From contig OZ026562.1 in assembly GCA_964020155.1 (NCBI GenBank), forward strand, positions 2,343,501 through 2,407,500: a DNA stretch of 64,000 bases, read 5' to 3'. Shown piece by piece: positions 38,217-51,373 of this stretch. The stretch is from Chondrilla cf. caribensis. Taxonomy: Eukaryota; Porifera; Demospongiae; Chondrillida; Chondrillidae. The notes beneath the pieces were generated by a model, which was not told the origin of the DNA, made no database searches, and worked only from the letters and a program-made list of their open reading frames with translations. Both the position numbers and the translations under genes were made by a program. How positions within the stretch are numbered: position 1 is the first letter of the stretch; every line of letters begins with the position of its first letter.

Positions 38217-38945
38217 GAGAACAGAATCAAAGCAAACATTAAATTGAATAGTAATTACTTTGTACCGCATGTCAATTGTACGTGGTACAGGCATGTATAC
38301 AAAGGCTAGTGTTTTCTTTCATAATTATAACAGTTAATTAATATTTTTGTCATAATTAATGTTTAATGAGGGTTGGAATTAACTGTGAAGACAATTGAAT
38401 TGATTCCATTTGTAATAATTTACAGTTATCAAAAGTACAATTATTATAACTGTGTGCTTCTAGCTTTCTTTGTACATTTTGAGTTATTGATCAATAATTA
38501 CTGTTAAAGCTATATTGTAAGTAATTTTATATCAAAATTACATATATATGCATTATTTTACTACTGTTATGTACGTATACATACATTATGTTTAATAGTT
38601 GCAGCTCTAATTATAATACATTATAGGTGCAGGTTTGTATTATTATAATAATATACACTGTAGTATTGATTATAATAATAATAATATTATAATATGAAGT
38701 ATAATATACTATATATAATAATATATTATGTTATATTATTAAGGGGTCCATGCATGACTTATATATATAGCAATCTAATTGAAGAATGTTCTTGTGCAAT
38801 TTGGATGATCTGATGTTAGTGGTCCTAATTTGCAGAGGTTGTCTTGGTAAGAAGTAAAGCATAATAATATTAATATGTTCAGTGATATTTCCCAGGGAAA
38901 GGTCTTAGAATCCTGGAGGAAGGAGATGGGAGAGTGGTTGAAGTT
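38217..38945. other. AT-rich spacer between VPS13 and satellite
   Basis: Strongly AT-rich with TAATAATA runs (about 38640-38740). No gene or element recognised; the last bases pass into the first satellite monomer. Confidence 0.7.
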
Positions 38946-41290
38946 CTCCGTAGGTGGTCCCTAACGTTAACCCTAACTATGTACATCCGGAGGTGTTTAA
39001 TAAATTTTAATGTATGGGAAGGTATAGGATGAAAAAACGCTAAGCACCTTTTAGCATAGCTCATGGGAGAGGGGGCGTGTCAACATGATATTTTATGGGA
39101 ACCTAGCTGTGGACCACTGCTAACTTATGAAACAGTTTTTATCTCCGTAGGTGGTCCCTAACCCTAACTACATCTGGAGGTGCTTAATGATATTTAATAT
39201 ATAGAAAGGTATAGGATCAAAAAAATGTTAAGCACCTTTTTGCGTAGCTCATGGGAGAGGGGGCGTGTCAACATGATATTTTATGGGAACCTAGCTGTGG
39301 ACCTCTGCTAACTTATGAAACAGTTTTCGTGCCCGTAGGTGGTCCCTAACCCTAACTAAATCTGGAGGTGCTTAATAATTTATAATGTATGGGAAGGTAC
39401 GTATAGGATGAAAAAAAGCTAAGCACCTTTTTGCGTAGCTCATGGGAGAGGGGTGTGTCAACATGATATTTTATTGGAATCTAATTGTGGACCACTGCTA
39501 ACTTATGAAACAGTTTTTATCTCCGTAGGTGGTCCCTAACTCTAACTACATCCGGAGGTGCTTAATGATATTTAATGTATGGAAAGGTATAGGATGAACA
39601 AACGCTAAGCACCTTTTTGCATAACTCATGGGAGAGGGGGTGTGTCAACATGATATTTTATGGGAATCTAATTGTGGACCACTGCTAACTTAAGAAACAG
39701 TTTTCATCTCCGTAGGTGGTCCCTAACCCTGACTACATCTGGAGGTGCTTAATAATTTTTTAATGTATGGAAAGGTATAGGGTAAAAAACGCTAAGCACC
39801 TTTTTGCATAGCTCATGGGAGAGGGGGCGTGTCAAAATGATATTTAATGTGAACCTAGCTGTGGACCACTGCTAACTTATGAAACAGTTTTCATCTCCGT
39901 AGGTGGTCCCTAAACCTAACTACATCCGGAGGTGCTTAATAAATTTTAATGTATGGAAAGGTATAGGATGAAAAAACGCTAAGCACCTTTTTGCATAGCT
40001 CATGGGGGAGGGGGCGTGTCAACATGATAATTTATGGGAACCTAGCTGTGGACCACTGCTAACTTATGAAACAGTTTTCATCTCCGTAGGTGGTCCCTAA
40101 ACCTAACTACATCCGGAGGTGCTTAATAAATTTTAATGTATGGAAAGGTATACGTAGGATGAAAAAACGCTAAGCACCTTTTTGCATAGCTCATGTGGGA
40201 GGGGGCGTGTCAACATGATATTTAATGGGAATCTAATTGTGGATCACTGCTAACTTATGAAACTGTTTTTATCTCCGTAGGTGGTCCCTAACCCTGACTA
40301 CATCTGGAGGTGCTTAATGATATTTAATGTATGGAAAGGTACGTATGTACGTATAGGATGAACAAACGCTAAGCACCTTTTTGCATAGCTCATGGGGGAG
40401 GGGGCGTGTCAACATGATATTTTATGGGAATCTAATTGTGGACCACTGCTAACTTATGAAACAGTTTTCATCTCCGTAGGTGGTCCCTAAACCTAACTAC
40501 ATCCGGAGGTGCTTAATAAATTTTAATGTATGGAAAGGTATAGGATAAAAAACGCTAAGCACCTTTTTGCATAGCTCATGGGAGAGGGGGCGTGTCAACA
40601 TGATATTATATGGGAACCTAGCTGTGGACCACTGCTAACTTATGAAACAGTTTTCATCTCCGTAGGCGGTCCCTAACCCTAACTACATCCAGAGGTGCTT
40701 AATGATATTTAATGTATGGAAAGGTATGTATAGGATGAACAAACGCTAAGCACCTTTTTGCATAGCTCATGGGGGAGGGGGCGTGTCAACATGATATTTT
40801 ATGGGAATCTAATTGTGGACCACTGCTAACTTATGAAACAGTTTTCATCTCCGTAGGTGGTCCCTAAACCTAACTACATCCGGAGGTGCTTAATAGATTT
40901 TAATGTATGGAAAGGTATAGGATGAAAAAACGCTAAGCACCTTTTTGCATAGCTCATGGGGGAGGGGGCGTGTCAACATGATAATTTATGGGAACCTAGC
41001 TGTGGACCACTGCTAACTTATGAAACAGTTTTTATCCCCGTAGGTGGTCCCTAACCCTGACTACATCTGGAGGTGCTTAATAATCTTTTAATGTACGTAT
41101 GGAAAGGTATAGGATGAAAAATGCTAAGCACCTTTTTGCATAGCTCATGGGAGAGGGGGCGTGTCAAAATGATATTTAATGGGAACCTAGCTGTGGACCA
41201 CTGCTAACTTATGAAACAGTTTTCATCTCCGTAGGTGGTCCCTAAACCTAACTACATCCGGAGGTGCTTAAGTAATTTTAATGTATGGAA
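38946..41290. repeat. Satellite array, subfamily I
   Basis: About 12 head-to-tail copies of a ~190-bp monomer. The core is AACGCTAAGCACCTTTTTGC, followed by CATGGGAGAGGGGGCGTGTC, ATTGTGGACCACTGCTAAC and CCGTAGGTGGTCCCTAAC. Many copies contain CCCTAACCCTAA. Short frames in the array are not genes. Confidence 0.97.
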
Positions 41291-43060
41291 AGGTACGTAC
41301 GTATGGGAGAATATAGGAGAGAAAACGTTAAGCACCTTTTCGCATAGATCATGGGGGAGGGGGCGTGTCAACTTGATACTTCACACAGAGCTAGTTGGAG
41401 ACTTGAACTAACTTCTAAAACAATTTCCATCTCAATAGGTGGCCTGTAACTCCAGCTACATTGGAAGGTGCTTAACATTTTTCAATGTATGGGAGGGTAT
41501 AGGGGAGAAAACGTTAAGCACCTTTTTGCATAGCTCATGGGAGAGGGGGCGTGTCAACGTGATGTTTCAGACAGAGCTAGTTGGGGATGTGAACTAACTA
41601 TTGAAACAATTTCCATCTCCGTAGCTAACCCGTAACCCCAGATTTTTTCAATGTATGGGAGAGTACAAGGAAGAAAACGCTAAGCACCTTTTTGCATAGC
41701 TCGTGGGAGAGGGGGCACGTCAGCTTGATATTTTAAACAGAGCTAGCTGGGGATGTGAACTAACTTCTGAAACAATTCCCATCTCCGTAGCTAACCCGTA
41801 ACCCCAGTTACATTCGGAGGTGCTTAATATTTTCTCAATGTATGGGAGAGTATAGGGAAGAAAACGCTAAGCAGCTTTTGGCATAGGTCATGGGAGAGGA
41901 GGCGTGTCAGCTTGATATTTTAAACAGAGCTAGCTGGGGATGTGAACTAACTTCTGAAACAATTCCCATCTCCGTAGCTAACCCGTAACCCCAGTTAAAA
42001 TTGGAGGTGCTTAATATTTTTTCAATGTATGGGAGAGTATAGGGAAGAAAACGCTAAGCACCTTTTTGCATAGGTCATGGGAGAGGGGGCGTGTCAGCTT
42101 GATATTTTAAACAGAGCTAGCTGGGGATGTGAACTAACTTCTGAAACAATTCCCATCTCCGTAGCTAACCCGTAACCCCAGTTACATTCGGAGGTGCTTA
42201 ATATTTTTTCAATGTACCGTATGGGAGAGTATAGGGAAGAAAACGCTAAGCACCTTTTTGCATAGGTCATGGGACATGGGGCGTGTCAGCTTAATATTTT
42301 AAACAGAGCTAGCTGGGGATGTGAACTAACTTCTGAAACAATTCCCATCTCCGTAGCTAACCCGTAACCCCAGTTAAAATTGGAGGTGCTTAATATTTTT
42401 TCAATGTACGTATGGGAGAGTATAGGGAAGAAAACGCTAAGCACCTTTATGCATAGGTCATGGGAGAGGGGGCGTGTCAGCTTGATATTTTAAACAGAGC
42501 TAGCTGGGGATGTGAACTAACTTCTGAAACAATTCCCATCTCCGTAGCTAACCCGTAACCCCAGTTACATTCGGAGGTGCTTAATAGTTTTTCAATGTAC
42601 TGTACGTATGGGAGAGTACGTATAGGAGAGATAACGCTAAGCACCTTTTTGCATAGGTCATGGGACATGGGGCGTGTCAGCTTAATATTTTAAACAGAGC
42701 TAGCTGGGGATGTGAACTAACTTCTGAAACAATTCCCATCTCCGTAGCTAACCCGTAACCCCAGTTAAAATTGGAGGTGCTTAATATTTTTTCAATGTAC
42801 GTACGTACGTATGGGAGAGTATAGGGAAGAAAACGCTAAGCACCTTTATGCATAGGTCATGGGAGAGGGGGCGTGTCAGCTTGATATTTTAAACAGAGCT
42901 AGCTGGGGATGTGAACTAACTTCTGAAACAATTCCCATCTCCGTAGCTAACCCGTAACCCCAGTTACATTCGGAGGTGCTTAATAGTTTTTCAATGTACT
43001 GTACGTACGTATGGGAGAGTACGTATAGGAGAGATAACGCTAAGCACCTTTTTGCATAGG
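41291..43060. repeat. Satellite array, subfamily II with dimeric order
   Basis: Same monomer core but with GAGCTAGCTGGGGATGTGAA and CCGTAGCTAACCCGTAACCC. From about 41990 to 43040 two monomer types (AAAATTGGAGG and ACATTCGGAGG) alternate, which makes a ~385-bp dimer. Confidence 0.93.
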
Positions 43061-46000
43061 TGAAGGGGGAGGGGGCGTGTCAATTTGATATTTTAGACAG
43101 ACCTAGCTGGGGACATGAACTAACTTCTGAAACAATTACCATCTCATTAGGTGGCCCGTAACCCCAGCTACATTCGAAGGTGCTTAATATATTTTCAATG
43201 TATGGGAGAGTATAGGAGACAAAACGTTAAGCACCTTTTTGCATAGCTCATTGGGGAGGGGGCGTGTCAACCTATTAGTTTAGACCGACCTACCTAAAGA
43301 CGTGAATTAACTTCTAAAACAATTCCCATCTCAATAGGCGGCCCATGACTCCAGCTACATTCGAAGGTGCTTAATATATTTTCAATGTATGGGAGAGTAC
43401 GTATACGTACGTAGGAGAGAAAACGCTAAGCACCTTTTTGTATAGTTAAAGGGGGAGGGGGCGTGTCAACATGATATTTTAGACAGACCTAGCTGAAGAC
43501 GTGAACTAACTTCTGAAACAATTCTCATCTCATTAGGTGGCCCGTAACTTCAGCTACATTCGAAGGTGCTTACGTAATATATTTTCAATGTACGTATGGG
43601 AGAGTATGGGAGAGAAAACGCTAAGCACCTTTTTGCATAGCTCATGGGGGAGGGGGCGTGTCAACTTAATATTTTAGACCGACCTACTTGAAGGCGTGAA
43701 TTAACTTCTGAAACAATTCCCATCTCAATAGGCGGCCCGTGACTCCAGCTACATTCAAAGGTGCTTAATATATTTTCAATGTATGGGAGAGTATAGGAGA
43801 GAAAACGCTAAGCACCTTTTTGCATAGCTGAAGGGGGAGGGGGTGTGTCAACTTGATGTTTCACACAGACCTAGCTGACGACGTGAACTAACCTCTGAAA
43901 CAATTCCCATCTCAATAGGCGGCCCGTGACTCCAGCTACATTCAAAGGTGCTTAATATATTTTCAATGTATGGGAGAGTATGGGAGAGAAAACGCTAAGC
44001 AGCTTTTTGCATAGTTAAAGGGGGAGGGGGCGCGTCAATATGATATTTTAGACAGACCTAGCTGAAGATGTGAACTAACTTTTGAAATAATTCCTATCTC
44101 ATTAGGTGGCACGTGACTACAGCTACATTCGAAGGTGCTTAATATATTTTCAATGTACGTATGGGAGAGTATACGTAGGAGAGAAAACGCTAAGGACCTT
44201 TTTGCATGGCTTAAGGGGGAGGGGGCGTGTCAATATGATATTTTAGACAGACCTAGCTGAAGATGTGAACTAACTTCTGAAACAATTCCCATCTCATTAG
44301 GTGGCCCATAACCCCAGCTACATTCGAAGGTGCTTAATATATTTTCAATGTATGGGAGAGTATAGGAGAGAAAACGCTAAGCACCTTTTTGTATAGCTAA
44401 AGGGGGAGGGGGCGTGTCAACATGATATTTTAGACAGACCTAGCTGAAGACGTGAACTAACTTCTGAAACAATTCCCATCTCATTAGGTGGCCCGTAACT
44501 TCAGCTACATTCAAAGGTGCTTAATATATTTTCAATGTATGGGAGAGAAGAGAAAACGCTAAGCAGCTTTTTGCATAGCTAAAGGGGGAGGGGGCGTGTC
44601 AATATGATATTTTAGACACACCTAGCTAAAGATGTGAACTAACTTCTGAAACAATTCCTATCTCATTAGGTGGCCCATAACCCCAGTTACGTACATTCGG
44701 AGGTGCTTAATATTTTTTCAATGTATGGGAGAATATAGGAGAGAAAACGTTAAGCACCTTTTCGCATAGATCATGGGGGAGGGGGCGTGTCAACTTGATA
44801 CTTCACACAGAGCTAGTTGGAGACTTGAACTAACTTCTAAAACAATTTCCATCTCAATAGGTGGCCTGTAACTCCAGCTACATTGGAAGGTGCTTAACAT
44901 TTTTCAATGTATGGGAGGATATAGGGGAGAAAACGTTAAGCACCTTTTTGCATAGCTCATGGGAGAGGGGGCGTGTCAACGTGATGTTTCAGACAGAGCT
45001 AGTTGGGGATGTGAACTAACTATTGAAACAATTCCCATCTCCGTAGCTAACCCGTAACCCCAGATTTTTTCAATGTATGGGAGAGTACAAGGAAGAAAAC
45101 GCTAAGCACCTTTTTGCATAGCTCATGGGGGAGGGGGCATGTCAACTTAATATTTTAGACCGATCTACCTAAAGACGTAAATTAACTTCTGAAACAATTC
45201 CCATCTCAATAGACGGCCCGTGACTCCAGCTACATTCGAAGGTGCTTAATATATTTTAAATGTACGTACGTATGGGAGAGTATAGGAAAGAAAACGCTAA
45301 GCACCTTTTTGCATGGCTTAAGGGGGAGGGGGCGTGTCAATATGATATTTTAGACAGATCTAGCTGAAGACGTAAACTAACGTCTGAAACAATTCCCATC
45401 TCATTAGGTGGCACGTGACTCCAGCTGCATTCAAAGGTGCTTAATATATTTTCAATATATGGGAGAATATACGTAGGAAAGAAAACGCTAAGCACCTTTT
45501 GCATAGCTCATGGGGAGGGGGCGTGTCAACTTGATAATTTAGACAGACCTAGCTGAACACGTAAACTAACCTCTGAAATAATTTCCATCTCATTAGGTGG
45601 CCCATAACCCCAGCTACATTTGAAGTTGCTTAATATATTTTCAATGTATGGGAGAGTATAGGAGACAAAACATTAAGCACCTTTTTGCATAGCTCATTGG
45701 GGAGGGGGCGTGTCAACCTATTAAAAAACGCTAAGCACCTTTTTGCATAGCTCATGGGGGAGGGGGCGTGTCAGCTTAATATTTTAGACTGACCTACCTA
45801 AAGACATTAACTAACTTCTTAAACTATTCCCATCTCAATATGTGGTCCGTAACTCCAACTACATTAGAAGGTGCTTACCATATTTTTAATGTATGGGAGA
45901 GTATAGGAGAGAAAACGCTAAGCACCTTTTTGCATAGCTGAAGGGGGAGGGGGTGTGTCAACTTGATGTTTTAGACAGACCTAGCTGGGGACATGAACTA

Positions 46001-47580
46001 ACTTCTGAAACAATTCCTATCTCATTAGGTGGCCCGTAACTCCAGCTACATTCAAAGGTGCTTAATATATTTTCAATGTATGGGAGAGTATAGGAGAAAA
46101 ACGCTAAGCACCTTTTTGCATAGCTGAAGGGTGAGGGCGCCTGTCAACTTAATGTTTTAGGCAGACCTAGCTGAAGACGTGAACTAACTTCTGAAACAAT
46201 TCCCATCTCAATAGGTGGCCCGTAACCCCAGCTACATTCGAAGGTGCTTAATATATTTTCAATGTACGTACATATGGGAGAGTATAGGAGACAAAACATT
46301 AAGCACCTTTTTGCATAGCTCATTGGGGAGGGGGCGTGTCAACCTATTATTTTAGACCGACCTACCTAAAGACGTGAATTAACTTCTAAAACAATTCCCA
46401 TCTCAATAGGCGGCCCATGACTCCAGCTACATTCGAATGTGCTTAATATATTTTCAATGTATGGGAGAGTATAGGAGAGAAAATGCTAAGCACCTTTTTG
46501 TATAGCTAAAGGGGGAGGGGGCGTGTCAACATGATATTTTAGACAGACCTAGCTGAAGACGTGAACTAACTTCTGAAACAATTCTCATCTCATTAGGTGG
46601 CCCGTAACTTCAGCTACATTCAAAGGTGCTTAATATATTTTCAATGTATGGGAGAGTATGGGAGAGAAAACGCTAAGCACCTTTTTGCATAGCTCATGGG
46701 GGAGGGGGCGTGTCAACTTAATATTTTAGACCGACCTACCTAAAGACGTGAATTAACTTCTGAAACAATTCCCATCTCAATAGGCGACCCGTGACTCCAG
46801 CTACGTTCGAAGGTGCTTAATATATTTTCAATGTACGTATGGGAGAGTATAGGAGAGAAAACGCTAAGCACCTTTTTGCATAGATAAAGGGGGAGGTGGC
46901 GTGTTAACTTTATATTTTAGACAGACCTAGCTGAAGACGTGAACTAACTTCTGAAACAATTCCCATCTCATTAGGTGGCGCGTAACTCCAGCTACATTCG
47001 TGCTTTGTATTTTTCAATGTATGGGAGAGTGTACAAGAGAAAACGCTAAGCACCTTTTTGCATGCCTCATGGGAGACGGGTGTGTCAACTTGATACTTCA
47101 GACAGATGTAGCCGGGGACGTGAACTAATGTCTGAAACAATTTCCACATTAATAAGTGGCCCGTAACTCCATCTACAATCAAAGGTGCTTAATAGTTTTT
47201 CAATATATTGGATAGTTTAGGAGAATAAACGTTAAGCATCTTTTTGTATAGCTCATGGGAGAGTCGGTGTGTCAACCTGATATTTGCACCAGACCTAGCT
47301 GGGGACGTGAACAACAATCCCATCTCAATACGTGGCCCGTAACTCCAGCTTGAAAGTGCTTAATATTTTTTCAATGTATGGGAGAGTATAGGAAAGAAAA
47401 GGCGAAGCAACTTTTTTGCATACCTCATGGGGGAGGGGGGAATTCAACTTGATATTTTAGACAGATCTTGTCGGGGATGTGAACTAGCTTCAGAAACAAT
47501 TTCCATCCCAATATGTGGCCTGTAACTCCAGCTACATTCGAAGGTGCTTGATATATTTTCAATGTATGGGAGAGTATAGG
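43061..47580. repeat. Satellite array, subfamily III
   Basis: About 24 copies marked by GACAGACCTAGCTGAAGACG, CATCTCAATAGGTGGCCCGT and ATATATTTTCAATGTATGGG. A segment at about 44725-45080 repeats 41300-41655 at a spacing near 3.43 kb, including a shortened monomer. Copies decay toward 47580. Confidence 0.95.
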
Positions 47581-48198
47581 TCTCGCGGTGACAAGCAAAA
47601 AATGTCAAATTTTATTGCTGTCACTGTGGCCTCTCCTATGTGCACATAATGCATCATAGATCTGAAACAAATGCATGGACACACTCCTGTAACTAGTACA
47701 GTCCTTCTGATAACAAAATGATATGTGTTGTTGTTGAATAAAATTTCTTTCCAGTGCCCATATGCCACATATAATACTGCATATACTTTTGTATGTACAT
47801 TCAAATATAAGCGTAATATGCCTTGTGGTGATCACGCAGGTAATTTCACATTCCTTTGCTGGTCCCCAAGGGCTATCCATTGTCCATGCCAAACTCACCA
47901 ACACAATTTCGGATGTATACAGTTCGTGTTGAGTGTGCTATAGGCCTCTTGAACAAAATGATACATTTTGTTGGGGATCGAAAATTCTCCCAGGTGTTTG
48001 TCCATATGGCACGTATAATATTGCATATACTTTTGTATGTACACTCCAATATATGTGTAATATACCTTGAGGTGATCACGCAGGTAATTTCACATTCCAT
48101 TACTGGTCACTAAAGGCTGCACAGTGTCCATGCCAAACTCACCAACACAGTTTCAGATGCATACACACTGTCCTGTCCACAGACACACTTCTGGAACT
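47581..48198. repeat. About 242-bp repeat, 2.4 copies, interrupting the satellite
   Basis: The segments near 47755-47920 and 47997-48160 share ACTTTTGTATGTACA, GGTGATCACGCAGGTAATTT and TCCATGCCAAACTCACCAAC. A third partial copy precedes them. It is unrelated to the 190-bp monomer. No coding potential. Confidence 0.8.
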
Positions 48199-48374
48199 AG
48201 TATAGGAGAGAAATTACTCAGCACCTTTTTGCATAACTCCCGGGTGAGGGGGCATGTCAACTTGATATTTTAGACAGACCTAGGTGGGGATGTGAACTAC
48301 CTTCTGAAACAATTTCCATCTCAATAGGTGGCCTGTAAACCCAGCTACATTCGAAGGTGCTTAATATTTTTCAA
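48199..48374. repeat. Isolated satellite monomer, subfamily III
   Basis: One diverged monomer (AAATTACTCAGCACCTTTTTGC...) between the 242-bp repeat and the non-satellite island. Confidence 0.85.
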
Positions 48375-49080
48375 AGAGAAATATTTTAACCCATCGTAGT
48401 ATATAACGTGGTGTGCCAGACAGATGGATTTTGTGTGTACTAGAAACTCAGTAGTTAGTTCTGATGTCGTATGTGTTTTGACGTTGACCATTGGTAAGTC
48501 CTAGCACCTTCTGGTGTGGTGCACTCAATTGATAATTATTGATCGATTGATTGATTGATTGATATAATAAGCAAAAAGAAACAGTTACTCTTGCATGTAT
48601 TGGACCCCACCTGTGCCACATGTGCATAGTGTATGCATGGGAGGGTGTGTGCAAGGCGCAGTGTGTATAATATAGCAAAGTGTATGCAGTGTAAAGGTAG
48701 TGGCATTTGTCTCATTTGGAATTGTCCAGAAGTAACATCTTCAATCCTATTTATATGCAATCACTGAAACTTACAATATAACTATATATTATATTATTCG
48801 ATTCACTTATATAAAAATATCTAATAATCTCAATGCACACATTGATGCTGTACATGGTGCTAGTGCTGGTTATATTAAGTAAATCACACAATATTATCTA
48901 ATGATTGTGTATTGTTACATATAACATGCAATGTCATTTCATTATTATAAATAAATGCACATACAGTGTATGTCAAGCATTTAAAATTATAACAATTGGT
49001 AGTACGGATTCAAGGAAACAGTTATGCTTTACGTACAATATGCTATACATAAGATAGTATGTATAATAAAATTAATATGT
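48375..49080. other. Non-satellite island, AT-rich part
   Basis: No gene. Includes a GATT run (48541-48562) and the first copy of a ~105-bp direct repeat (about 48597-48707). Confidence 0.6.
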
Positions 49081-49703
49081 TTCTTTGCAATTGAAGTCCG
49101 ATAAGTTACACATCTTCCATGTCCTCTCATTCAAACTTGCACCTCTCTCTGCCACACTTTACGCGTGCCCAGGGCATCCGACGAGGACGGGGAGGTGCTT
49201 CATGCCCCGTGGCCAAGGAGAACATGCCACTTGCCACCACGCCTCAGCTGTTGATGTCATCTCGCATGTAGTCAACATCAAGCCATCATCCCATGATATA
49301 AGGTGGTGGACTGGCTTCTCGGGAGGTCCAGATTTCAGAGCCGCGATCTTTTACGTCTGGCACACCGAGTATCACGGACGCCAGTCACCGATGTGGTCCT
49401 TTGTGACTTGATAGCTTCATGGGCCCGGAGACCCAAGAATCACGGATTTACCACCAATCCACGAACCAGAAGACAGATGAGCTGACTTCACATCGGTAAT
49501 CATCAGAGTCAGGCCGGCAGGACACACATCAAACAGCGCAGCAGCTTCCTTAACGCGATGACAAGAGACTCCCCGGTAGGGCCCAAAACCTAAACTAGTG
49601 TAGCATGTCTGGACCCTACTATAGCCGCATGCGCATGCTGTGTGCATAGGAGGGTGTGTGCAAGGCGCAGTGTGTGCATAGTAAAGTGTATGCAGCGTAA
49701 AGG
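48597..49703. repeat. Pair of ~105-bp direct repeats
   Basis: About 48597-48707 and 49606-49703 share GGAGGGTGTGTGCAAGGCGC and AAAGTGTATGCAG plus TGTAAAGGTA-like ends, separated by about 0.9 kb. Either a duplicated fragment or flanks of an unknown element. Confidence 0.65.
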
Positions 49704-50230
49704 TAATGCATGGCACGGCCTAACTTACGTGCGCCCGAAGGCAATAATAAAGGAAAAAGGGTGGTGAGCAGAGAGCCGTGTGGTTCCGACAACATAGCCT
49801 TCGTAGGACCTACTTACAGGACCCCTAGGGGAGACTAGCCGACCATGATCCCAGGCACCGCCCGCCTCCAAAGAGGACGGACGCCCAAACCTCGTCCGAG
49901 AACACTCGAGAGACCCGACGACTCACAGGAGACCGGGACGTGTGAACTCCATGCGTGATCTAACAGCGAACCGAAGAAGGAGAGGGTAGAACAGCTAACC
50001 ACGCTTGCGCTCGGGGCACCCCCTCCAATTCGAATCCTCCAGCATCTGCAGCTTCCCCAACACGGATCTACTCACGAAGAAAATGGACGCGACGTGATCT
50101 TTTATAGCTCGAGGTTCGAGGTTTGGCGGTTCCCAAACGATGAATATTGATTTGACCGGTGCTATGTGATGTTGTGCCAGACCCTAGGCGCCAGCAATAG
50201 CAGACGCTTGACTCTAGCCATGATTGTCAC
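49081..50230. other. GC-rich segment with a minus-strand TATA box
   Basis: Composition is clearly more GC-rich than the surroundings. Minus-strand CTATAAAAG at about 50099-50107 is followed by GC-rich sequence, like a promoter. Frames on either strand (for example 49417-49716 minus, 49085-49411 plus) match nothing I recognise. The segment could be an LTR or the 5' region of a retroelement, or a foreign insertion. Confidence 0.4.
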
Positions 50231-50259
50231 TTTCTCACAACATGCTCTGAACACTAAAC

Positions 50260-50372
50260 AAACATCCCATTTCTAAATAAACATATGTTTCAAACTATAA
50301 ACATACATGTTTCAAACTATAAACAATCATGTTCCAAACTTCAAACAGTCATGTTCCAAACTGTAAACAAAC
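50260..50372. repeat. About 22-bp minisatellite
   Basis: Four to five copies of a (A/T)GTTTCAAACTATAAACA-type unit. Confidence 0.8.
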
Positions 50373-50476
50373 ATGTATACCGTTTCCATTCAGGCTGTAA
50401 TTTCTATGTACTATGTGTATGGATGTGCATGTGCATGTGCTGTTAGATGAGCATGTGCATGTGTGTTGTGTGGAAG

Positions 50477-50477
<1 letters not shown>

Positions 50478-50553
<76 letters not shown>

Positions 50554-50600
50554 TGTGTGTGTGTGTGTGTGTGCGTGTGTGTGCGTGTGTGTGTGCGTGC
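50478..50600. repeat. (GT)n microsatellite
   Basis: About 120 bp with few interruptions, inside the non-satellite island. Confidence 0.95.
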
Positions 50601-51373
50601 ATGCATGTGTGTGTGTGCCTGCTTGCCTGACTGCCTGCCTGCATTCATGTGTTCCTGAATGTGTGTGTATGGCACATCTTGCTATCACATGGATACTGGT
50701 GGATCTGTGGTGACCAGTAATAAATTTAACTAGCTATTTACCACCAGCTCCATAGTAGATGCAGGAGAGTGTACATGCATCAGTATTTGTGTTATTAATT
50801 TTGATATGTATACTTGTATATACAATGATGTTTGTAAATGTCTACTATGATGGTAAACACAATGATATAGCATGCATTTTAACATCACTGACTCCATTTG
50901 GTGCATTACCATACATATGTATGCATGATATATGTGTGTGAGTGCATGTATGTGCATGTGTGTACATATGGATGCAAGTATGAGTCTGTGCATATATTAT
51001 TGTGCATGAGCATGAGTGTGTGTAGTACATACATTATTGGTTATAATCCTATTATGTAGCCGGAGTATCATAATTTGTGACAATATTTTGGTGCAGTGGA
51101 CCTCCTGGCAAAGCAGCATAAGGGAACCTCTTTTTGCAATTGAAGTGGGCCATGTACGAATCTGCAGCTACAGTGTGACATTCTAATAAATAATTTATAT
51201 CGGCAATGCTTTATTATACCTGATTGTATAATGTCAATTTACTGTTAAACACGATCTATTATTATCACATTCTGCATAATGCACAACTTGCATATATACA
51301 TGCTGCAAGAGTACTCATTGTATGTGTGATTTGATATCGATAACAAAGAGTAAATGTCCAATAATTACCTAAA
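50601..51373. other. Non-satellite island, right part
   Basis: AT-rich, no gene. The last 68 bp (51306-51373, with GTACTCATTGTATGTGTGAT) recur at 56449-56516 as the tag of a segmental duplication. Confidence 0.7.

Noticed and set aside
46910..47182. Open frames of 60-90 codons recurring through the satellite
   Set aside because: They recur because the monomer recurs, differ by frame-breaking indels between copies, and match no protein.
49085..49411. 108-codon plus-strand frame in the GC-rich island
   Set aside because: Length is expected by chance at this GC content, there is no family pattern, and an overlapping antisense frame is equally long.
50020..50045. AATTCGAATCC resembles a tRNA B box
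   Set aside because: No A box at proper distance and no cloverleaf can be drawn.
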